Assembly: GCA_934667105.1 (NCBI GenBank)
Contig: CAKULG010000012.1
Location: forward strand, 1-64,000
Reading direction: 5' to 3'
DNA: 64,000 nucleotides
From: an uncultured Clostridia bacterium
GTDB lineage: Bacteria > Bacillota > Clostridia > Christensenellales > Aristaeellaceae
Under the pieces are notes generated by a model that worked only from the letters and a program-made list of their open reading frames with translations, did no database searches and was not told the origin of the DNA. This document shows, piece after piece, positions 8,547-17,224 of the stretch. Position 1 is the first letter of the stretch, and each line of letters begins with the position of its first letter. The position numbers and the translations under genes are program-made.

Positions 8547-10046
8547 CTACAGCAGGATGCAGATCATGCCCCCCTCGCCCTCGTTGAGCATGCGGGTCAG
8601 GGCGGATTGCACCTTCTCCTGCGCGTCGGCAGGCATCTGGTTCAGCTTGCCCGCCAGGCCCTCCTGAATCAGTTCCCGCAGGGATTTGCCGAAGAAATTG
8701 GTTTCCCACAGGCGGCTGGGATCCTGGCGGTACTCCTCCGCCAGCGTTTCCACGAATTGCTCGCTTTGCTCCTGGGCCCCCAGCACGGGAGTGATCTCCG
8801 TTTCGATATCCGAGCGGATCAGATGCAGCGTGGGGGCGCTGGCTCGCAGCCGCACGCCGTAGCGCGCACCCTGGCGCATCAATTCAGGGGGCTGCAATTG
8901 AATCTCGTCCAGATTGGGGGTCACCAGGCCGTAGCCCGTCTGCTGCACCGCCCTGAGCGCCCCGGCCACCCGGTCGTATTCCCGTTTGGCCTGGGTGAGC
9001 TCCTTCATGAGGGAAAGCAGCTGCGCGTCCCCCGCGATTTCCTCGCCGCATTGCTCGGAAAGCACCTGGTTAAACAGCCCCTCCCGGGCGGGCAGGGAAA
9101 ACTCCACCGTGCCCGCGCCCAAATCCACGCTCTGCTCCCGGGGCGGCTGCCAGGCGGCGGCGTCCGCGAAGGCGGCGGCCACCCCCTCCTTATCCCGCAC
9201 CTTTTTCATTTCGCCCCCCAGCCTGCGAATCGTCTCCAGCGCCTGCTGGGGCAGCCAATGGCTCTCCTCCAGCGCGCCCACCCAATCGGGCAGGGAAAAG
9301 CGCACCTCCCGCAGAGGAAATTCCATCAGCAGCGAGGACAGCAGCGCCTGAATATCCTCCTGGCCCATTTCCTTCACATTCAGCAGGGATACGGGCATAT
9401 CGTATTTCTGGGCAAGGGAATCCCGCAGGGCCTGGGCCTCCGAGCTTTGAGGCCGGGCGGAATTGAGCACCACGGCGAAGGGCTTTTGCAGTTCCTTCAG
9501 CTTTTTCACCACCTGCTCCTCCGCCTGCACATAGCTGGATCGGGGCAGATCGGCCACCGTTCCATCGCATGTGACCACCACGCCCACGGTGGCGTGATCG
9601 GTCATCACCTTGCGGGTGCCCAGGGCGGCGGCCTCCTCAAAGGGCAGATCCTGCTCCGCCCAGGGGGTGGATACCATGCGCGCCGCCTCGCCCTCCTGGG
9701 CCCCCTGGGCCCCGGGCACCAGATACCCCACCGAATCCACCAGCCGCACCCGGGCCGTGGCGTGGGGGGCCAGCGTCACCTCCGCCGCCCCCTCCCCGGG
9801 GATGAATTTGGGCTGGGTGGTCATAATCAGCTTGCCCGAACCCGATTGCGGCGCTTCATCCTCCAGCCGCTCCCGCCGGGGGCCGGGGGCCATATAGGGC
9901 AGCACCATCTGCCGGATAAAGCCGGAAATAAAGGTGCTTTTCCCCGTGCGCACCGGGCCCACCACGCCGATATACAAATCGCCCTGGGTTCGCTCCGCAA
10001 TATCCTGGTAAAGGGGACGCGCGCCCCCCGCCTGCGCCTGTTCCAT
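8547..10046 (-). CDS. spoIVA: Stage IV sporulation protein A, spore coat morphogenetic ATPase
   Basis: 499 aa (Bacillus subtilis SpoIVA is 492). SpoIVA hydrolyses ATP to polymerise on the forespore outer membrane and forms the basement layer of the spore coat. The N-terminus reads YQDIAERTQGDLYIG followed by Walker A GPVRTGKST (about residues 30-38). Further SpoIVA-specific blocks include MTTQPKFIPGE, RLVDSVGYLVPGA, PFEEAAALGTRKVM and a C-terminal FFGKSLRELIQEG. The protein ends ICIL-L, matching the family's membrane-associating tail. ATG 10046 follows AGGAGG. It is strong evidence that the organism forms endospores. Monocistronic, and presumably sigma-E-controlled by analogy. Confidence 0.96.
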   Translation of the reverse strand: MEQAQAGGARPLYQDIAERTQGDLYIGVVGPVRTGKSTFISGFIRQMVLPYMAPGPRRERLEDEAPQSGSGKLIMTTQPKFIPGEGAAEVTLAPHATARVRLVDSVGYLVPGAQGAQEGEAARMVSTPWAEQDLPFEEAAALGTRKVMTDHATVGVVVTCDGTVADLPRSSYVQAEEQVVKKLKELQKPFAVVLNSARPQSSEAQALRDSLAQKYDMPVSLLNVKEMGQEDIQALLSSLLMEFPLREVRFSLPDWVGALEESHWLPQQALETIRRLGGEMKKVRDKEGVAAAFADAAAWQPPREQSVDLGAGTVEFSLPAREGLFNQVLSEQCGEEIAGDAQLLSLMKELTQAKREYDRVAGALRAVQQTGYGLVTPNLDEIQLQPPELMRQGARYGVRLRASAPTLHLIRSDIETEITPVLGAQEQSEQFVETLAEEYRQDPSRLWETNFFGKSLRELIQEGLAGKLNQMPADAQEKVQSALTRMLNEGEGGMICILL

Positions 10047-10151
10047 ATTTCATGCCTCCTTTTTGCTTCCCACGCACAGAATACCTATGCGCCCCGGCGG
10101 CGCGCTATGCCAGGATGCAACAATTTCATCGGTTTTTGCAACATTTTTTTC

Positions 10152-10180
10152 TTGCCCGCGCATCCGCGCCGCCTTATAAT
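10152..10180 (+). promoter_or_regulatory. Promoter of the GH27 gene
   Basis: TTGCCC (10152-10157), 17-bp spacer, TATAAT (10175-10180), 40 nt before the alpha-galactosidase ATG. Confidence 0.6.
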
Positions 10181-10220
10181 AGGGAAGAAAGCAAACCTAA
10201 TAATCAAGGAGGATACATCC

Positions 10221-11351
10221 ATGCTTGTGAACAAACCGCCCATGGGCTGGAACACCTGGAATACCTTCGGCTCCCGCATTTCCGATCGGCTGATTCGGGA
10301 AAGCACCGACGCCTTCGATCGCCTGGGCCTGCGGGAGGCGGGCTATGAATATGTGGTTATCGACGATTGCTGGAGCAAGCGCACCCGCGATCCCAAGACC
10401 AACCGCCTGGTGGCCGATCCGGAAAAATTCCCCCAGGGCATGAAGGCGCTGGCGGATTATGTGCATGGCAAGGGCCTGAAATTCGGCATGTATTCCTGCG
10501 CGGGCCAGCGCACCTGCGCTGATTATCCCGGTTCCTTCGATCATGAATTTCTCGATGCGGAAACCTTCGCCGAATGGGGCGTGGATTTCCTGAAATACGA
10601 TTTCTGCTATAAGCCCCATTTTGTGGACGGCCCCCTGCTCTATCGCCGGATGGGCATGGCCCTGCGGGCCAGCGGCCGGGATATTCTCTTCTCCGCCTGC
10701 AACTGGGGCTCGGACAACGTATGGGCCTGGATTCGCTCTGCCGGGGCGCACATGTATCGCTCCACCGGCGATATTTTCGATACCCCCGAATCCTACCGCA
10801 AAATCGCCGTCAGCCAGCTGGACAAGCTGGGCGCTTCCGCCCCGCAGTGCTTCAACGATGTGGATATGCTTACCGTGGGCATGTATGGCAACGGCAACGA
10901 CGCGGTGCACACCGGCTGCTCAGACGCGGATTACCGCTCCGAGTTCGTGCTGTGGTGCATGTTCTCCGCGCCGCTGATTCTGGGCTGCGATATTCGCATC
11001 ATGAACGAAGCCACCCGTAAGCTGGTCACAAACCCCGAGCTCATCCGCATCGACCAGGACGCGGAATGCCGCCCGCCCATGGCGCTGAATCACCCCTGGA
11101 ATGAAAATCTGCGCATCCTCTTTAAGCATCTGGACGACGGCAGCTACGCCCTGGGCCTGTTCAACATGGATGAAAAGGACGCGGAAATCCCCGTCAATTT
11201 CAGCGAGCTGGGCCTGCCCGCCCACGCGGGCTATGATCTGCATGTGCGCAATATTCTGGAGGGCGGCGAGGAGACCTACAGGGAGTATATGCGCGTGCTG
11301 GTGCCCGCCCATGACTGCAAGGTGTACCGGGCGGAGTTGGTGCGGCAATGA
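10221..11351 (+). CDS. Alpha-galactosidase, glycoside hydrolase family 27
   Basis: 376 aa, predicted cytoplasmic because no signal peptide is visible. It hydrolyses terminal alpha-1,6-galactose from raffinose-family sugars or galactomannan fragments. N-terminal PPMGWNTWNTF is the GH27 hallmark. DDCW follows at about residue 50, the nucleophile aspartate is in FLKYDFCY, and the general-acid region is MYRSTGDIFDT. The catalytic barrel is followed by the usual C-terminal beta domain. ATG 10221 has AAGGAGG upstream; a very long frame extending leftward is antisense to spoIVA and is not coding. A zinc-ribbon gene overlaps its stop by 4 nt. A GH36 enzyme lies at 39751. Confidence 0.94.
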   Translation: MLVNKPPMGWNTWNTFGSRISDRLIRESTDAFDRLGLREAGYEYVVIDDCWSKRTRDPKTNRLVADPEKFPQGMKALADYVHGKGLKFGMYSCAGQRTCADYPGSFDHEFLDAETFAEWGVDFLKYDFCYKPHFVDGPLLYRRMGMALRASGRDILFSACNWGSDNVWAWIRSAGAHMYRSTGDIFDTPESYRKIAVSQLDKLGASAPQCFNDVDMLTVGMYGNGNDAVHTGCSDADYRSEFVLWCMFSAPLILGCDIRIMNEATRKLVTNPELIRIDQDAECRPPMALNHPWNENLRILFKHLDDGSYALGLFNMDEKDAEIPVNFSELGLPAHAGYDLHVRNILEGGEETYREYMRVLVPAHDCKVYRAELVRQ

Positions 11352-11536
11352 CCTGCGCCCGCTGCGGCAAGCCCCTTTCCAGCGACGAAACGGGCCTGTC
11401 CCGCAAGCTGATTAACCGCGGCACCACCGTTTTCTTCTGCCTGGATTGCCTGGGCGCGGATTTCCGCCTCTCCCGGGAGCAACTGCTGGAGCTGATCGAG
11501 CGCTTCCGGGAAGCGGGCTGCACGCTGTTCCGCTGA
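11348..11536 (+). CDS. Small zinc-ribbon protein
   Basis: 62 aa beginning TCARCGKPL and later FFCLDCLGADF, giving two C-x-x-C pairs that could bind one zinc. The C-terminal half is a charged helix. The ATGA overlap with the stop of the GH27 gene implies translational coupling. A strong terminator follows. No function is assigned; similar mini zinc-ribbon proteins occur in Clostridia as uncharacterised genes. Confidence 0.7.
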   Translation: MTCARCGKPLSSDETGLSRKLINRGTTVFFCLDCLGADFRLSREQLLELIERFREAGCTLFR

Positions 11537-11560
11537 AGGAACGACAAAAAAGCAAGAGGA

Positions 11561-11619
11561 GGTTCCGGCCAGCGTCGTCCTAAAAAGAAAAGGATGGCGC
11601 TTGCCGGAACCCCCTTTTT
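11561..11619 (+). terminator. Terminator of the GH27 operon
   Basis: GGTTCCGGC...GCCGGAACC with AGCG/CGCT extension and a run of five T residues at 11615-11619. Confidence 0.75.
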
Positions 11620-11742
11620 GCGTTTTCTCGGGAAAACCTGTGAGATAAAATGGAGCAAAAGAAAATTACCTTGCTTGTTCGCCAACAAAAACGGGCGGCG
11701 CTTTCTTATACAGAAAGACGCGCGCCCACTTATTTCCACATG

Positions 11743-12042
11743 TCAAAACAGGATTTCCCGCGCCGCAGAAAATTCCCGGGAATGATAGGGAACAATCCGC
11801 GCGAAATCGTTCTCCGCCTTCAGGCGGTCGAGCTGCGCATGGTTCAAATGCACCGGATAGCGCAGCAGCGCCATCCGGCCCTGCTGAAGCAGGCTTTCAC
11901 TGTAGGAGCCCTTTTCCAGCGTGCCGGTCATAACGGCCCGCCCGCCCTGAGAAAGCGCCTGCCCGGCGGCGCGCCGCGCCTCCGCGCCGCGCAGCTGCGG
12001 ATCGCTGACAAAGATAGCATACCTCTTTTCAGTATCCGTTCT
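11743..12042 (-). pseudogene. Open-frame fragment, possible remnant of a larger gene
   Basis: A minus-strand frame open from a stop at 12043-12045 to TGA at 11743. It reads YAIFVSDPQLRGAEAR and, after a central ATG, GTLEKGSYSESLL...YPVHLNHAQ...FARIVPYHSREF. The composition is protein-like, but there is no ribosome site and no complete domain that I recognise. It may be the tail of a degraded gene next to the MerR regulator. The flanking 11650-11710 sequence resembles the dispersed palindromic element. Weakly supported. Confidence 0.35.
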
Positions 12043-12159
12043 TTAGTATAAAGCCGTAATGTCAAATCTGCGCCCTGGGATTTGTCATGAATGTCAAATT
12101 ATCAAAGGCAAGCAAAAAGCGCTCCTGCCCCCGCAAGAGCGCTTTTGCGGCTTTCCTTT

Positions 12160-12585
12160 TTATTCATGCTTCGGCCGGTTCTCCGCCGTCCAGTTTTTCG
12201 GGTTGGTGTCGTCCGGCGCACGGCCCGCGAGGATGGCCTCGTAGTGCGCGGCCTTTTCATCCATATATTTTACCGCGGCTTTCGCCTCCTCCAGGCGCTT
12301 ATAGACTTCCGTTCGCTGCTTTACGATAATCGCATACCGCGCCCGCATATTTTCCTCCGATTCCTCCAGCAGGCACAGGCGGCAGTACTCCTGAATATCC
12401 TCTATGGATGCGCCGCAGTCCTTCAGGCACCTGACGCCCTGCATCCAGTTGACGGATTCCTCGTTGAATACACGGCGGTTGCCGCCGTCCCGCTGGCAGG
12501 GCAGCAGCCCCTTATCCGTATAAAAGCGCAGCGTGTGCTCCGTCACGCCGAACATTTCCGCCATCTGCTTGATCGTATAGCGCAC
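12160..12585 (-). CDS. MerR-family transcriptional regulator
   Basis: 141 aa. N-terminal winged helix MRYTIKQMAEMFGVTEHTLRFY then DKGLLPCQRDGGNRRVF is the standard MerR DNA-binding domain (residues 1-70). It is followed by a dimerisation coiled coil (about 80-120) and a short C-terminal tail. It starts with GTG at 12585, with GGAGGG six bases upstream. It is divergent from an aldo/keto reductase gene; a MerR-type promoter with a perfect palindrome lies between them, so it probably activates the reductase in response to carbonyl or electrophile stress. The effector is unknown. No metal-site cysteines appear at the usual CueR/ZntR positions. Confidence 0.9.
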   Translation of the reverse strand: MRYTIKQMAEMFGVTEHTLRFYTDKGLLPCQRDGGNRRVFNEESVNWMQGVRCLKDCGASIEDIQEYCRLCLLEESEENMRARYAIIVKQRTEVYKRLEEAKAAVKYMDEKAAHYEAILAGRAPDDTNPKNWTAENRPKHE

Positions 12586-12610
12586 GGCCGTCCCTCCATA
12601 AAAATTTTTC

Positions 12611-12640
12611 TTGACTTCGTGTTACACGAACTTGTAAAAT
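12611..12640 (+). promoter_or_regulatory. MerR-type promoter and operator for the aldo/keto reductase
   Basis: TTGACT (12611-12616) and TAAAAT (12635-12640) with an 18-bp spacer that carries the perfect palindrome TTCGTGT-T-ACACGAA (12616-12630). An operator inside an over-long spacer is the classic MerR arrangement. Confidence 0.75.
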
Positions 12641-12773
12641 GATTAGCGTATGATTGTCGCTGTGCGGTTTACGAACCGCCGCCCAGCGACCCGAAAAATT
12701 GTCAGGGCAATTTTCCCAATCATTATAGCATCTGATCGCAGTGCAAAATCAAACATAAATGGAGGAAGGAAAA

Positions 12774-13607
12774 ATGCTTTATCAGGAAATTGCGCAGGGC
12801 GTATCCATGCCCATGCTGGGACTCGGCACCTTTTTGAATAAAGGCGACGATTGCGAGCGCTCGGTGGCCGAAGCGATTCGGGCGGGCTACCGCCTGATCG
12901 ATACGGCGGAGGCCTACGGCAACGAGAGACAGGTAGGCAAGGGGATCAAGGCCGGCGGCGTTGACCGGCAGGCGCTTTTCCTCGTTACGAAGGTCAACTT
13001 CAAATCCTATGCCCATGCCCGCGCGACGGTGGAAAACTCCCTGCGGCTGCTGGGCACGGAGTATCTGGATCTGGTGCTGCTGCACTGGCCTTTCGCCGAT
13101 TACTATACCGCGTGGCGGGAACTGGAAAAACTGCACGCTGAAGGAAAAATTCGCGCCATTGGCGTATCCAATTTTGAGTCGGACCGGCTGGTGGATCTGA
13201 TTGCCTATAACCGGGTAAAGCCCGCCGTCAACCAGATTGAAACGCACCTGTACTGCCAGCGGCAAACGGAGCGCGCCTGGGAAAAGAAATATGGCGTAGC
13301 GCATATGGCCTATGCGCCGCTGGGGCAGGGCCGGGCGAACGAAATGTTTGCCGAGCCCATCGTACAGGCGCTTGCGGAAAAGTATGGCAAAACGCCCGCG
13401 CAGATCCTGCTTCGCCGCACCATTCAGGACGGCGTAACGGTCATTCCCAAATCCATCCACCCAGCGCGCATTATCGAAAACATCCGGATATTCGATTTTG
13501 AATTGACTGAAGCTGAAATGGCTTCTCTGCGCTCGTTGGACAGGGCCGCTCCCATGATCGGCAACCCCGAAACCCCGGAGCTGGTCGAACGCGCGATGAA
13601 GTGGTGA
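12774..13607 (+). CDS. Aldo/keto reductase
   Basis: 277-aa NADPH-dependent oxidoreductase that reduces aldehydes or ketones in the cytoplasm. The catalytic tetrad is visible: Asp in LIDTAEAYGNE, Tyr in the same motif, Lys in LVTKVNF and His in LLHWPF. The cofactor-binding C-terminal part carries VIPKSIHPARIIENIRIFDF, as in the 2,5-diketo-gluconate reductase group. ATG 12774 is preceded by GGAGGAAGGA. It is divergently arranged with the MerR gene and the operator between them. Substrate not inferable. Confidence 0.93.
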   Translation: MLYQEIAQGVSMPMLGLGTFLNKGDDCERSVAEAIRAGYRLIDTAEAYGNERQVGKGIKAGGVDRQALFLVTKVNFKSYAHARATVENSLRLLGTEYLDLVLLHWPFADYYTAWRELEKLHAEGKIRAIGVSNFESDRLVDLIAYNRVKPAVNQIETHLYCQRQTERAWEKKYGVAHMAYAPLGQGRANEMFAEPIVQALAEKYGKTPAQILLRRTIQDGVTVIPKSIHPARIIENIRIFDFELTEAEMASLRSLDRAAPMIGNPETPELVERAMKW

Positions 13608-13807
13608 GCACGATAAACCGCCCGCGTTCGAAACTTCCGGGCCTCATTCTTCGCTGCGCTTCTTGCCGCTCCCACATTTGACAAAGCGCCTCCCCCTCTG
13701 ACTTGCATTTTGCGAGTTGTGAATCCTGCTTCCCCTAGCATTTGGCAAAGGGCCATTTCAATAACTTCCGCGCCCACATTTCCACAACATTTGACACAGA
13801 ACCAAAA
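13608..13807. other. Intergenic region with three imperfect ATTTGACA-like repeats
   Basis: No gene is visible. Three short similar segments (ACATTTGACAAAGCGCC near 13674, GCATTTGGCAAAGGGCC near 13738, ACATTTGACACAGAACC near 13786) recur at about 50-65 bp spacing. A related AATGTCAAAT pair occurs at 12058-12105. Confidence 0.4.
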
Positions 13808-13808
13808 A

Positions 13809-13835
13809 GCCGGGCAGAGAAAATCTCTGCCCGGC
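13809..13835 (-). terminator. Terminator of the tRNA operon
   Basis: Perfect 12-bp stem GCCGGGCAGAGA / TCTCTGCCCGGC with a 3-nt loop, followed on the minus strand by TTTTT. Confidence 0.8.
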
Positions 13836-13969
13836 CAATGGCGTTCTTCATGTGCTTGTCCGCGCCTGCACCCCCACAGGGGGAACTCATAGCCCCTATC
13901 CCGACGGTTTATCAGGCTGTGAATATAAAAAGAACTCCTCATGCTTTAATCAAAACATGAGGACTTGAC

Positions 13970-14045
13970 TGGCACCCCCAATGGGATTCGAACCCATGTT
14001 TCCGCCTTGAGAGGGCGGCGTCCTAGGCCTCTAGACAATGGAGGC
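13970..14045 (-). tRNA. tRNA-Glu (anticodon CTC)
   Basis: 76 nt including an encoded CCA. D-loop AGAGGCCTAGGA, anticodon arm CCGCC-CTCTCAA-GGCGG with anticodon CTC, T-loop GGTTCGAATCC, and a 7-bp acceptor stem with two G-U pairs. It is co-transcribed downstream of tRNA-Gln. Confidence 0.95.
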
Positions 14046-14049
14046 AGAA

Positions 14050-14123
14050 TGGCTGGGGAACAAGGATTTGAACCTTGACAATACGAGTCAGAGTCGTAGG
14101 TGCTGCCGTTACACCATTCCCCA
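14050..14123 (-). tRNA. tRNA-Gln (anticodon CTG)
   Basis: 74 nt with encoded CCA. Acceptor TGGGGAA / TTCCCCA, anticodon arm TACGA-CTCTGAC-TCGTA with anticodon CTG, T-loop GGTTCAAATCC. First tRNA of a two-gene operon. Confidence 0.95.
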
Positions 14124-14163
14124 ATGCCAGGCGATAGGAGGAATAACCTCAATCGCAGAAATT

Positions 14164-14192
14164 ATTATACCCGCCTATCGCCGCTTTGTCAA
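14164..14192 (-). promoter_or_regulatory. Promoter of the tRNA-Gln/Glu operon
   Basis: Consensus TTGACA (14187-14192), 17-bp spacer, TATAAT (14164-14169) on the minus strand, about 40 nt before tRNA-Gln. Confidence 0.88.
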
Positions 14193-14411
14193 GCATTTTT
14201 TTGAATTTTTTTTGCCTGCCTTGCAGAACTGCAATACAGCGCGGACATTGCGTGCGTTCGTTTTTTTATGGCAGCACCGCACAATTGAGAGAGAAACAGC
14301 CGTAAGCAAAAAAGAGCCTGCCGAAGCAAGCCCATCCAGCTTTGGCGAAGCCCAATCAGACTGCCAGCGAAGGACGGGCAGCCAGAATGAGATTCGCTGA
14401 GTATTCCGCGC
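14193..14411. other. Intergenic region, no gene seen
   Basis: Opens the 850-bp gap between the tRNA and marR promoters. The gap holds the short direct repeats and the composite element listed separately. No coding frame is convincing. Confidence 0.5.
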
Positions 14412-14490
14412 CAGATTGAGCATTGCCACCGGGCAAATTGAGCATGGCTTCCGGCGAGATTGAGCACGGCTTCCGCACAGGTTGAGCACA
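14412..14490. repeat. Four imperfect direct repeats (ATTGAGCA core)
   Basis: ATTGAGCA or TTGAGCA recurs at 14414, 14437, 14459 and 14482, a spacing of 22-23 bp. The intervening sequence (GGCTTCCG) is partly conserved in the second and third units. Confidence 0.65.
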
Positions 14491-14523
14491 CGGTAAAATG
14501 TAGGTATAGATAAAGGAATACAG

Positions 14524-14715
14524 TGGAACCGTTTTGAGCCGTCGCCCCGCGTCCTCGCGAAAGCGGGCCGCAGGTTTCGGGCGGCAATTTAAGAATCGCT
14601 CCTCCGCATGGGGCGGCGCTCCAATCGCTCGCGCCCCCTCCCAGAAAGCCGATTGGATAAGAGCAGACGACAAGAAATTTGCTTGTTTCTCCACCAGCAA
14701 AGGAAAGGGGGCGAC
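14524..14715. repeat. Composite dispersed element, single copy of the 97-bp unit
   Basis: Starts with the hairpin-repeat arm GGAACCGTTTTGAG. It continues with one copy of the unit seen three times at 27586-27877 (GTCGCCCCGCG...GGTTTCGGGCGGCAAT...GGCGCTCCAATCGC). It then runs into the palindrome-type half CAGAAAGCCGATTGG...GCTTGTTTCTCC-CCAGCAAA. Confidence 0.65.
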
Positions 14716-14823
14716 GCTCACTCGAGCAATTCCCCGTATTATTCCTCCTTCCGCAAATCAAGCGTTTTCCGTCTGGCCATCCGTGCCCTCCTGCACGTTC
14801 ACAATTTGTTTACAATTCAATTC

Positions 14824-14851
14824 TTGATATTCTAATTTTAGATTGTATAAT
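14824..14851 (+). promoter_or_regulatory. Promoter of the marR-ABC exporter operon
   Basis: TTGATA (14824-14829), 16-bp spacer, TATAAT (14846-14851). The roughly 120-nt leader contains two hairpins (AATCGC/GCGATT near 14870 and CGGCGGAACGC/GCGTTGCGCCG near 14891-14917). Confidence 0.65.
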
Positions 14852-14921
14852 TATAGTGATCATGAGAATCGCTTTTGCGATTTTCTGTGTCGGCGGAACG
14901 CTGCAAGCGTTGCGCCGATAA

Positions 14922-14938
14922 TCATACTATTCGTATGA
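14922..14938. promoter_or_regulatory. Candidate MarR operator
   Basis: Perfect inverted repeat TCATAC-N5-GTATGA, 39 nt upstream of the marR start and downstream of the promoter. This position suits autorepression by the MarR protein. Confidence 0.5.
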
Positions 14939-14976
14939 ACGTTCCATAATCAAAGAAAAATAGCGGAGGGAACAGA

Positions 14977-15432
14977 ATGCTTGAAACAGGCGTAACGCCG
15001 ATTCGCGTTTTCAGCAACGCCAATCGCTTTATCGAGGCATATCACCGGGTGCTTCAGCCGCTGTGCAAGGAAAGCGGCCTGCCGCCCCTGGCCGTGGACA
15101 TATTGATGTTCGCGGCCAACAACCCCGACTATGCGACGGCCCGGAACATCTGCAAATATCGCGGGATGAAGCCGGGCATCGTGTCCGTGCATGTGGAGCG
15201 GCTGGTGAGCGAAGGGTATCTGGCGCGGCAGCCCGTGCCCGGCGACCGGCGGCAGACGCTGCTTGCCTGCACGGAAAAGGCCGGGCCGCTTATCGAAGCG
15301 GGACGCGCGCTGCAAAAGCGCTTTTCCGAAAAGCTGACCGCGGGGCTCACCGCCGCCGACAAGGAGGCCCTGCATAAGGCCATGACGCGCATGGACGAAA
15401 ATATCGACGACATCCGGAAAAACGGCCTGTAA
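14977..15432 (+). CDS. MarR-family transcriptional regulator
   Basis: 151 aa. The winged helix lies around residues 40-100: PDYATARNICKYRGMKPGIVSVHVERLVSEGYLARQP, with the wing GDRRQTLLACT. ATG 14977 is preceded by GGAGGG. It is the first gene of an operon with two ABC exporter subunits (16-nt gap to the first), a common arrangement in which the MarR protein represses a multidrug exporter until the drug binds. The ligand cannot be inferred. The palindrome at 14922-14938 is a likely binding site. Confidence 0.9.
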   Translation: MLETGVTPIRVFSNANRFIEAYHRVLQPLCKESGLPPLAVDILMFAANNPDYATARNICKYRGMKPGIVSVHVERLVSEGYLARQPVPGDRRQTLLACTEKAGPLIEAGRALQKRFSEKLTAGLTAADKEALHKAMTRMDENIDDIRKNGL

Positions 15433-15448
15433 AAAGGAGAGGAAGAAA

Positions 15449-17203
15449 ATGCTGAAGCTTTTGAAAAACATGCGCAGAAAAGAAGCGCTGATGGCGCTGA
15501 TCTGCGCGGTGCTGGTGGTGACGCAGGTGTATTTTGATCTGCGCCTGCCCGATTATATGACCGAGCTGACCCTGCTGATTAAAACCTCGGGCGCCACGGG
15601 GGATATTTGGAACGTGGGCCTGAAAATGCTGGGCTGCACGCTGGTCAGCGCGCTACTGGCGGTGGCCTGCGGTTATCTTTCCGCCAAGACCGCGTCCGGC
15701 TTCAGCTATGCCGTGCGCGGCAAGCTGTTCCACCATGTGATGGCCATCGGCCAGGAGGAAATGTCCGATTTTTCCGTGCCCAGCCTGATTACCCGCACCA
15801 CCAACGACATCACCCAGATTCAGATGATCGTGGCCATGGGCCTGCAAATGCTGATTAAGGCCCCCATCATGGCGGTGTGGGGCGTGATTAAAATTCTGGG
15901 CAAAAGCTGGGAGCTGTCCGCCGTGACGGCGGCCTTTGTGGCGGTGATCTGCACCACGATTTTCCTGATTATGTCCACCTGCATTCCCCGCTTCCGCATC
16001 GTGCAGAAGCTCACCGACAGCATCAACCGCGTGGCCCGGGAAAACCTGACCGGCATCAGCGTGGTGCACGCCTTCAACGCAGAAGCCTATCAAAATGAGA
16101 AGTTCGACGGGCCCAGCAAGGAAATGATGGAAACCCAGATGAAGAATCAAAAGCTCTTTTCCCTGATGCAGCCCGTCATGGGCCTGGGCATGAACGGCCT
16201 GGCCCTGGCGATTTACTGGCTGGGCGCGGCGCTGATTAACAACATTCCCTTGACCGATCCCATGGGCCGCCTGAGCCTGTTCAGCGACGTGCTGGTGTTC
16301 AGCACCTACGCTACCTACATCGTCATGTCGTTTATGATGCTGGTGATGATCTTCATGATGCTGCCCCAGGCCCAGGTATCCGCCGAGCGCATCAACGAGG
16401 TGCTGGAGCGCAAGGCCTCCATCACGGAGGGCCAGGCCGTATCCGCCCCCGAAACCGGCACGGTGGAGTTCAAAAACGTTTCCTTCCGCTATCCCCATGC
16501 CTCGGAGGAGGAGCTGACGAACATTTCCTTCCGGGTGGAAAAGGGCCAGACGCTGGCCATTATCGGCGCAACCGGCAGCGGCAAAACCACGGTGGTGAGC
16601 CTGATTCCCCGCTTCTACGACGCGACGGCGGGCGAGGTGCTGGTGGACGGGGTGAACGTGAAGGATTATTCCTTTGACGCGCTTTATGATAAGCTGGGCT
16701 ATGTAACCCAGAAGGCCGTGCTGTTCTCCGGCTCCATCCGGGATAACATATTCTTCGGCGAGAGCGCCGCCAAGCAGGACGCGGACGATCTGAACGCGGC
16801 CATCGAGCTGTCCCAGGCCAAGGAATTTGTGGAAAAGCTGCCCGAGGGCGCGGAGCACCGCATCGCCCAGATGGGCCGCAACGTATCCGGCGGCCAGAAG
16901 CAGCGGCTGTCCATCGCCCGGGCGCTGGCGCGCAAGCCGGAAATTCTGATCTTCGACGATTCCTTCTCCGCCCTGGATTACCGCACGGATGCGAAGCTGC
17001 GGGAGGGTCTGTCCAAGCAGCTGCACGATACCACAAAGATCATCGTGGCCCAGCGCATCAGCACCATCCGCCATGCGGATCAGATCATCGTGCTGGATCG
17101 CGGCGAGGCGGTGGGTATGGGCACCCACGACGAACTGATGCAGAATTGCGCGGTTTACCGCGAAATCGCCATGTCCCAGCTCAGCGCCGCGGAACTGGCC
17201 TAA
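15449..17203 (+). CDS. ABC exporter subunit A (degenerate ATP site partner)
   Basis: 584 aa: a six-helix membrane domain (about residues 10-310) fused to a nucleotide-binding domain (about 335-575). It has Walker A GATGSGKTT and signature VSGGQKQR. Walker B is LIFDDSFSALD: the residue after the Walker-B aspartate is Asp instead of the catalytic Glu. This is the usual signature of the subunit contributing the inactive site in heterodimeric exporters of the BmrC/D, LmrC/D and TM287/288 type. The next gene supplies the complementary half 21 nt downstream. Likely exports drugs or lipids. Confidence 0.93.
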   Translation: MLKLLKNMRRKEALMALICAVLVVTQVYFDLRLPDYMTELTLLIKTSGATGDIWNVGLKMLGCTLVSALLAVACGYLSAKTASGFSYAVRGKLFHHVMAIGQEEMSDFSVPSLITRTTNDITQIQMIVAMGLQMLIKAPIMAVWGVIKILGKSWELSAVTAAFVAVICTTIFLIMSTCIPRFRIVQKLTDSINRVARENLTGISVVHAFNAEAYQNEKFDGPSKEMMETQMKNQKLFSLMQPVMGLGMNGLALAIYWLGAALINNIPLTDPMGRLSLFSDVLVFSTYATYIVMSFMMLVMIFMMLPQAQVSAERINEVLERKASITEGQAVSAPETGTVEFKNVSFRYPHASEEELTNISFRVEKGQTLAIIGATGSGKTTVVSLIPRFYDATAGEVLVDGVNVKDYSFDALYDKLGYVTQKAVLFSGSIRDNIFFGESAAKQDADDLNAAIELSQAKEFVEKLPEGAEHRIAQMGRNVSGGQKQRLSIARALARKPEILIFDDSFSALDYRTDAKLREGLSKQLHDTTKIIVAQRISTIRHADQIIVLDRGEAVGMGTHDELMQNCAVYREIAMSQLSAAELA

Positions 17204-17224
17204 GCATGAAGGAGGGAACGCTTT

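Noticed and set aside
8397..10220. Plus-strand frame joined to the front of the GH27 gene
   Set aside because: It is antisense to spoIVA; the real start is the ATG at 10221 with AAGGAGG and a promoter at 10152-10180.
11743..12042. Considered a real small gene
   Set aside because: No ribosome site, stop directly upstream and no full domain; kept only as a low-confidence fragment.
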